A stretch of DNA of 64,000 nt from Artocarpus heterophyllus (taxonomy: Eukaryota; Streptophyta; Magnoliopsida; Rosales; Moraceae), in the NCBI GenBank assembly GCA_025403435.1, contig CM046332.1, positions 9,975,903 to 10,039,902 on the forward strand, given 5' to 3'. The notes under the pieces were generated by a model. It did no database searches. It saw nothing but the letters and a program-made list of their open reading frames with translations, and was not told the DNA's origin. This document shows positions 57,497-64,000 of this stretch, piece by piece (positions within the stretch are counted from its first letter, which is position 1; the number at the start of each line of letters is the position of its first letter). The translations under genes and the position numbers were made by a program.

Positions 57497-58549
57497 TGTT
57501 GAGGGAAATCTTCATGATGAGAAAATCATCTGAAGTTCATACCCTCTTAAAACCGAGCACCCGAATAGGTTGGCTGAAATGACCAATCTGACCAGGACAG
57601 GACCCATCCGACCAGGGATCTGTCCGACCAGGGACCCATCCGACCAGGACAGGATCTGTCTGACTAGGGATCCGTCCGACCAGGGACCTGTCCGACCAGG
57701 GACCCGTCCGACCAGGACAGGATCTGTCTGACCAGAGACCTGTCCGACCAGGATAGGACCCGTCCGACCAGGGACCCGTCCGACCAGGATCTGCCCGATC
57801 AGGGACTTGTCCGACCAGGGACCCGTCCGACCAAGATCTGCCTGACCAGGGATCCGTCCGACCAGGGACCTGTCCGACCAGAGACCCGTCTGACCAGGAC
57901 AAGATCTGTCTGACCAGAGAACTGTCCGACTAGGACAGGATCTGTCTGACAAGAGACCTGTCCGACCAGGGACCTATCCGACCAAAGATCCGTCCGACCA
58001 GGACCTGCTTGACCAGGGACCTGTCCGACCAGGGACTCGTTCGACCAGAATCTGCCCGACCAGGGACCTGTCCGACCAGAGACCTGTCCAACCAGGGACC
58101 CGTCCGACCAGAGACCTGTCCAACCAGGGACCCGTCCGACCAGGATCTGTCCGACTTACCCAAAGACCACCACGTGGCACCATCTCAACCCTCCGTTGGG
58201 AAATCCTCATTCTCCGAAGATCGTGACACTTGTCTCTGGACACCTGGGTTACGGGCCAAACCGGTCCACACCCGGATCCAAGCTAAACTCTACAAATAGA
58301 AGCATCAACTCCACCACAAAGCTACGGGCATTCTTCCCTCGCCTACTCTGCCTTTCCTTAGCTCTTCCCGGTCAGAACACTAACTTGAGCGTCGGAGCGC
58401 CCTTGGCAGACACCAAACCGGTGTCCCCATACTCTGAGGCCTTCTCTCCTCTTGCAGATCTGACCAGACTAGGCCGAGCCGGGCAGAACAGGGAACCCGA
58501 CCACCGTGCGTCCCCACACGCGGTGTTGTGCCGAAATCAGGCATCAACA
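57497..58549 (+). mobile_element. Solo LTR of another family, target duplication CTTAG
   Basis: Starts TGTTGAGGGAAATC and ends AGGCATCAACA, with short inverted ends TGTTGA/TCAACA. The flanks CTTAG (57492-57496) and CTTAG (58550-58554) match perfectly; 1,053 bp. A TATA-like TACAAATA at 58291, after the repeat array and before a pyrimidine-rich stretch, suggests plus orientation. It is more GC-rich than its surroundings. The family is not identified. Confidence 0.88.
57573..58155. repeat. GC-rich minisatellite GTCCGACCAGGGACC
   Basis: About 35 imperfect units of 15-16 bp (CGTCCGACCAGGGACC, TGTCCGACCAGGGACC), plus 20-bp variants with an extra ACAGG. It makes up more than half of the solo LTR and lies directly upstream of its TATA-like box. 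Both strands show open frames here because the repeat has no stop codon in several frames; these are not genes. Confidence 0.93.
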
Positions 58550-60445
58550 CTTAGTGTGTCGAAGAACCTCCGTAATCTGTGTAGAGAAGTAATGTTCCAG
58601 AAGAGCCTCAACCAACTGGTCATCTTTGCTATTCTCTATCCACAACAGGAGTGAGTGTGGGCTCACACGTACAGCTTCTTCCACCGTTGACTCTCCTTCC
58701 AACCAATAGAGAGAACCCAAAGCTAGTGCTCGTGATTTGTGAACAAAAGCTCTCAAGGAGTTTTCAGATGCTCACTAGAAGAGTATCACTCTTAATCTCT
58801 CAAATTGATCTCTATTGATCTGAGTAAATCATAAGACTCACTCCCTTTATATAGCAATTGGTCCTAGGGTGAGTCCATATCAGATTAGGTCTCAAAAACT
58901 CGAAACAGAATCAAGTTCGGATCAATATCTGATAAGATCTGCGTGAAAACGCGTAATCTTATCTACCGCTGATCGGCAGGCCGAACACGTCATCTGACAG
59001 GCCGAACTCTCGAGAAAAAATCTCCGCGAATCTTTTATTTTCCACCCGAGATTCTAAAGGATAAAGTCTCAGTTTTGATTCAAATAACCCAATAGAGAAG
59101 TTATCTGATCAAAACAAACTTTATCAAGATAATCTCTAAGAAAATAAATCAATTCACAATAATTCTACAAGTTTATCTTGTTCTAATTTTGTCCAAAATT
59201 AAAACAACCGATAAACAGACAAGAATTATCTGATCGCAATAATTCAACAAGTTTATCTTGAACTAATTTCTTACAAAATTAATTCAACCGATAAACAGAC
59301 ATGAATTATTTGATTCTTACAAATTTTAAACCAATCTGATAAATCCAACATAAGTCACCAATTATTGAAAAAGCACGCCGTGTCGTTACAGGATTTTGTG
59401 AGCTAGCAAAGGGGACAAAAATGGACCTATAAAGTTCAAGCTCATGATAATTATGAAACTCAATATCCCAGATATACATTTCACAATTATCAACTCCAAC
59501 GCTACTCCACTAAAATCTTGGAGCTGCACTCTCAAACTTTATAGAATTACGAAGCTCGTGTAGCTAAGTGTCCATGACATATCATAGTGTATCGTACCCC
59601 CATATGATCATCCATAATCGGCTTAGGGACAAGTTCTGTCTTACCTTCCCGATTATTTTTATCTTACGTTCCATTGTCTCACCATTAGAAAACTTATCAT
59701 CCAAAGATAGTATACCATTCGGTTACACCTATGTATCCAAATGGTTGAGCGCTCCAGTTTTCCAATTACAGGACAACGCATATAAGAGGATATCATTACT
59801 CCTAAAGAGGAGCTATGGATTCCATATCTATGAATAACAAGTCTACGCTATCAAGAGTCATGCCTCCAATGTACCGGCACGCATACCACTATAGAGATGT
59901 GGGAGTCACCTATTGGTGCATCAAAAGACACAAGTCAAGATAACGGGCCCACTATTCATCTCAGGATTAAGATACAATACAAATGACTGTCTAAAGTGAA
60001 TCGATTTGCCAAGACAAAATTATTAATCCAAACCAATTCACTTTATGTCCCGATCCAACACATCGTCACCTATGACAACGTGCCAATGTTTCTATTCACG
60101 GAGTCCAACTCCGATGGCCAAGATAAACCATCTCCCATAAGGGATATAGACAACATAACAATCTTTACATGAATAAAGCACCCAACTTTACTCCCTCGAT
60201 TGCGGATTATATGTTTTAGACCGTCACCTTAAGAATCGTGTCTTCCGCATAATCATCCCATCATATGCCCAATTCTTAAGGTTTAGATTGACAGTCTCAG
60301 ACTACTATTTGCTTATCATACATTCAACAAATATGAACATAAAGAGGACAAGATTTGGTATATTTAAATGAATAAATTCTTTATTGATAAAAATGTCTCC
60401 AAAAAAGTATTACATTTTTACTCCTTAGGGCATACATGTCTAACA

Positions 60446-60455
60446 ATCTCCCACT
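60446..60455 (-). other. Polypurine tract of copy C
   Basis: AGTGGGAGAT on the minus strand, adjacent to the 3' LTR, as in copy A. Confidence 0.8.
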
Positions 60456-60534
60456 TGCACTAAGTGAGTAAATACTGCAAATTTCGCATCCCTATAGCTT
60501 TCACATGTCTCTCGAAGACTCTCCCAGTAAGTGT

Positions 60535-63500
60535 CTACGTAAATGGATCAGCTAAATTGTCCTCTGACGCGATCTTGCACACCGTGACATGCCCGCCCTC
60601 AACGAAGTCCTTTATCACATGATACTTCCGATCAATATGCTTACTCTTCTTGTGAAATCTTGGTTCCTTAGCGTTAGCTACCGCTGCACTATTATCACAG
60701 TACAGTGATATCGCCTTATCCATACCAGGAACTACCTCAAGATCCCCAAGGAACTTGCGGAGCCACACTGCTTCTTTCGAAGCATCACTAGCTGCCACAT
60801 ACTCGGCCTCCATCGTTGAATCCGAAGTGCAATCTTGCTTCGCACTTCTCCAATTGATGGCACCGCCACCCAGAGTAAACACAAACCCCAAAATTGATTT
60901 CCTAGAATCCAGACATGATTGAAAATCCGAATCAGTGTATCCTAGAGGAGTCAAGTCCTCACCCGAATACACAAGCATATACCCTCGAGTCCTTCTCAGG
61001 TACTTGAAAATATGCTTTACCGCAACCCAATGGTTCGGTCCTGGATCCGCCTGAAATCGACTTACAATCCCAACCGCATAGCTAATATCTGGTCGAGTGC
61101 AAAGCATGACATACGTGAGACTACCCACTGCCGAAGCATAAGGCACCTTCTTCATGTATTCTCTTTCTTCATAAGACTTTGGAGAGTCTTTCTTAGAAAG
61201 AGTAATTCCAGACCTAGATGGTTGCCCACCTTTCTTGGAATCCTGCATTGCAAACCTCTTGAGAATTTTATCTATGTAGCCGGCTTGTGACAAAGCTATC
61301 ATTTTGTTCTTCCTATCCCGAATGATCTAGATACCGAGAATAAAATTAGCCTCACCTAAGTCCTTCATATCAAACTGCTTGGTCAACCATAATTTGACCG
61401 ATGACAACGCCCTAACGTCATTGCCAATTAGTAGAATGTCATCTACATAGAGCAGTAGAAAAACCACCTTTCCATCCTTAATGTGTTTGTAAACACATGG
61501 TTCATCCACGTTTTGTGAGAACCCATAAGTCTTGATCACTTGATCAAATCTTATGTTCCAAGAACGAGAAGCCTGCTTAAGTCCATAAATTGACTTTAGC
61601 AGCTTACAAACCTTACCCTCTTGACCCGCGACCTTGAACCCGTCTGGTTGTTCCATATAAATGGACTCATCAAGATAGCCATTTAAAAAAGCCATCTTGA
61701 CATCCATCTGCCAAATCTCATAGTCGAGAGCGGCAGCTATGGACAAGAGAATCCGGATGGACTTAAGCATGGCTACAGGCGAAAAGGTTTCCTCATAATC
61801 GATTCCTTCCTTTTGCATATAACCCTTAGCTACCAGTCTAGCCTTAAAGGTTTTGACCTTTCCATCCACTCCTCTTTTCCTCTTGTAGATCCACTTACAC
61901 CCTATGGGTTTTACCCCTTCGGGAAGATCCATAAGCTCCCAGACCCGATTAGTCTCCATAGACTTTATCTCTATGTTCATGGCCTCAGTTCAGAGTTTTG
62001 AATCAACATCCTCCATAGCTTCTGCGTAAGTGTAAGGATCCCTGTCATGTTCATCTGGTTCAGCCAAAAAGACCTCCCCATGGAACATGTACCTTTCAGG
62101 TTGACGCTCGATCCTCCCACTACGCTGAAGCCCCTGAGACTGTTGTTCAGGTTTGTTTAGTTTTTCTACACCGATCGGAATGGTTTCGTTCGGAACCTCT
62201 GGAGTGAACAAATCACCCCTTAACTCCTCAAGCACCACTTTGCTTCGAGGTTTAAAGTCGTCCATGTAACTCTCCTCAAGGAAAGTTGCATTAGTTGAAA
62301 CCACGACTTTATTTTCCTCAGGGTTATAAAAATAACCCCTTTTAGTCCCTTTTGGATATCCTACAAACACGCAAACTTCAGAACGTGCTTCCAACTTATT
62401 CGGATCCTTAAACAGGACATGAGCTGGACATCCCCATATGCGAATCTGGTTTAAAGATGTCTTCCGTCTTGTCCACAACTCGTGAGGAGTTTTAGGGACC
62501 GATTTTGAAGGCACATTGTTCAAAAGATAACATGCGGTTTGTAGTGCATATCTCCAAAAGGATAAAGGCAATGATGAATAACTCATCATGGACCGAATCA
62601 TGTCCAACAAAGTCCTATTCCTTCTCTCCACTACGCCATTCTGCTACGGAGTGCCCGGCGCAGTCAAATGGGATAAAATCCCATTCTCTAACAAGTGTCC
62701 CAAGAACTCATCAGAAAGGTATTCCCCACCTCGATCAGATCGAAGTGCCTTTATGGGTCTACCCAATTGCTTTTCCACTTCAGCCCGAAACTCCCTAAAC
62801 TTATCATAAGTTTCGCTTTTGTGGTGCATTAGGTACACATACCCATATCTTGAGTAATCGTCAACAAAAGTGACAAAGTACTCATACCCTCCTCGTGCCC
62901 GAATGTTCATTGGTCCGTAAACATCACTATGCACAAGTTCCAGAACCCCTTCGGCCCTATTGCCCTTAGACTCGTATGGTCTTTTGGTCATTTTACCCTC
63001 CAAACAAGATTCACATTGAGATATAGATTCCACCTTTAAGTAACTTAAAGGTCCATCCCTTACCAACCTTTGAATCCTATTGAGGTTAATATGACCAAGG
63101 TACATATACCAAAGATAAGTCTTATTAGAGTGAGAAGTTTTAAGTCTTTTTGAGTTATCATCATTTATCTCAGCATTAAGCAATAAGTCCATCTTAGGTT
63201 TGATAAAATATAGATTATTTTGCATCCATCCAAAACAGATAAAAGATTTATTTTCACGAATCACCACTTTTTCATTAAAAGATACCACGTAGGAGTCTTT
63301 AAATAAAAAAGATACAGAAATTAAATTCCTTTTAAATTTAGGAACATAAAAACAATCTCGCAAAATTAAATTCCTATAATTATCAAAATAAAGATAGACA
63401 TCTCCCACTGCTTCCGCTGAGACCACGGATCCATCGCCCATCCGAAGCGTTAAGTCTTCATGAAGTAGACTTCTCGTTTCTTTGAATCCCTACAGAGAAA

Positions 63501-63596
63501 CACAAACATGATTAGTTGCACCAGAATCTATGACCCAAATGTCACTGGATTCCTCAACCAAACAAGTTTCTAGATATAGAAGATCACACCTAGCTC
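60535..63596 (-). pseudogene. Copia copy C pol (protease to RNase H), gag lost
   Basis: In its own direction: protease with DSGATNHV (about 63525), pre-integrase and integrase core (63441-62644), integrase end and linker (62631-61990), reverse transcriptase with YVDD (61449-61438), RNase H (61302-60535). Only a few stops separate these blocks: TAG near 63492, TAG near 62643, TGA near 61988 and TAG near 61326. It is therefore less decayed than copy A. The stop near 62643 replaces a glutamine also lost in copy A, so the two copies share that mutation or suffered it in parallel. There is no gag or zinc knuckle: a deletion joins the leader to pol at about 63596. Confidence 0.9.
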
Positions 63597-63649
63597 AAAA
63601 TTTATGCATATAACATGATCACAAACTTGCAAATTTATGTAAAAACCTC

Positions 63650-63662
63650 GTCTCTGATATCA
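63650..63662 (-). other. Primer-binding site of copy C, decayed
   Basis: TGATATCAGAGAC on the minus strand, two changes from TGGTATCAGAGCC, at the expected two-base distance from the LTR. Confidence 0.8.
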
Positions 63663-63664
63663 AT

Positions 63665-64000
63665 TGTTGGAAACAAAGTGCGCAGCGGAATTTTTAAAAT
63701 TTTTCATCAAAGTTATTTTTAAAACACACGTTTGACATGTTATATGTATAAATTAAACAGATCTTACTAACCTCAGTGTGCCGAAGAACCTCCGCAATCC
63801 ATGTAGAGAAGTAACGTTCTAGAAGAGCCTCAACCAACTGGTCTTCTTTGCTATTCTCTATCCACAACCGGAGTGAGTGTGGGCTCACACGTACAGCTTC
63901 TTCCACCGGTGACTCTCCTTCCAACCAATAGAGAGAACCCAAAGCTAGTGCTCGTGATTTGTGAACAAAAGCTCTCAGGGAGTTTTCAGATGCTCACTAG
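63665..64000 (-). repeat. 5' LTR of copia copy C, partial
   Basis: The last 336 bases of the LTR (in its own direction), beginning TGTTGGAAACAAAG on the plus strand and running off the window. It carries part of the R/U5 frame (63942-63694). Confidence 0.9.

Larger units (their letters stand above)
57385..60445 (-). repeat. 3' LTR of copia copy C, with nested insertion
   Basis: From TGTTGGAAAC (57385) to CATGTCTAACA (60445). Without the solo LTR and its target duplication it is about 2,003 bp. It keeps the TATA box (58846-58853, reversed), GGCAGGCCGAA motifs (58975-59005) and the 87-codon antisense frame, here on the plus strand at 59574-59837. Confidence 0.92.
57385..64000 (-). mobile_element. 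Copia copy C, gag-less, runs off the window
   Basis: Reverse-strand member of the copy A family: 3' LTR 60445-57385 (with a nested solo LTR), PPT 60455-60446, pol remnant, a decayed PBS (63662-63650), and the first part of the 5' LTR from 63665 to the window end. The internal region is 3.2 kb against 5.6 kb in copy A, because gag is missing. The left flank is ctagg; the right flank lies outside. Confidence 0.92.

Noticed and set aside
57512..58299. Open frames of 77-152 codons on both strands rich in SDRSLVGQ-like repeats
   Set aside because: They are read-throughs of the GC-rich minisatellite. Several frames are open at once, the units change length, and there is no start context or known domain.

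Overview
The window is nuclear DNA from a flowering plant, most likely a eudicot. It is AT-rich and most of it is LTR retrotransposon: Ty1/copia and Ty3/gypsy elements nested in one another, with typical plant tRNA-iMet primer sites (TGGTATCAGAGC). The only convincing intact host gene is a single-exon CC-NB-ARC-LRR disease-resistance gene (47258-50083). There is one 100-N assembly gap (38399-38498). The species cannot be named from the sequence.

Layout. 1-5.5 kb: a gypsy-type solo LTR (240-2589), an 843-bp fold-back element (3553-4395) and an old reverse LTR remnant (from 4798). 5.5-9.5 kb: a forward copia solo LTR (5500-9497) split by a reverse solo LTR of the same superfamily (5629-7644). 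9.9-19.2 kb: copy A, a full-length copia element (9892-19174) with a perfect CACCC target duplication, both LTRs, PBS, PPT and a gag-pol broken by many stops. 19.2-21.8 kb: A-rich DNA ending in a decayed plastid-derived segment with a trnL-CAA-like tRNA. 21.8-27.8 kb: a reverse gypsy-type solo LTR carrying a copia solo LTR (25112-27102, target duplication CCATG). 27.8-31.2 kb: anonymous and retroelement-like sequence. 31.2-35.7 kb: a gypsy LTR with PBS and gag start, abutting a reverse gypsy fragment with a protease remnant. 35.7-38.4 kb: copia copy B (LTR, PBS, leader), cut by the gap. 38.5-42.6 kb: a different copia element (D) on the reverse strand. 42.6-47.1 kb: an RNase H fragment, MITEs and simple repeats. 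47.1-51.4 kb: the host-gene island, with the resistance gene and a truncated LRR receptor-kinase pseudogene. 51.4-57.4 kb: AT-rich spacer, MITEs and a gypsy LTR fragment. 57.4-64 kb: copia copy C on the reverse strand, without gag; its 3' LTR carries a 1,053-bp solo LTR of another family built around a GC-rich minisatellite.

The copia copies A, B and C and the solo LTRs at 5500, 5629 and 25112 are one LTR family (about 1.95-2.03 kb, TGTTAGACATG...TTTCCAACA). Many stops in their coding regions look like C-to-T changes, as expected for methylated, silenced DNA.

I found no clear new biochemical system. The observations most worth checking are the hairpin array with covarying CCCCTAGG loops in the copia leader, the GC-rich short repeats shared by LTRs of unrelated families (mostly just upstream of the promoter), the plastid-derived tRNA segment, and the way the resistance gene's stop codon lies in transposon-like sequence.
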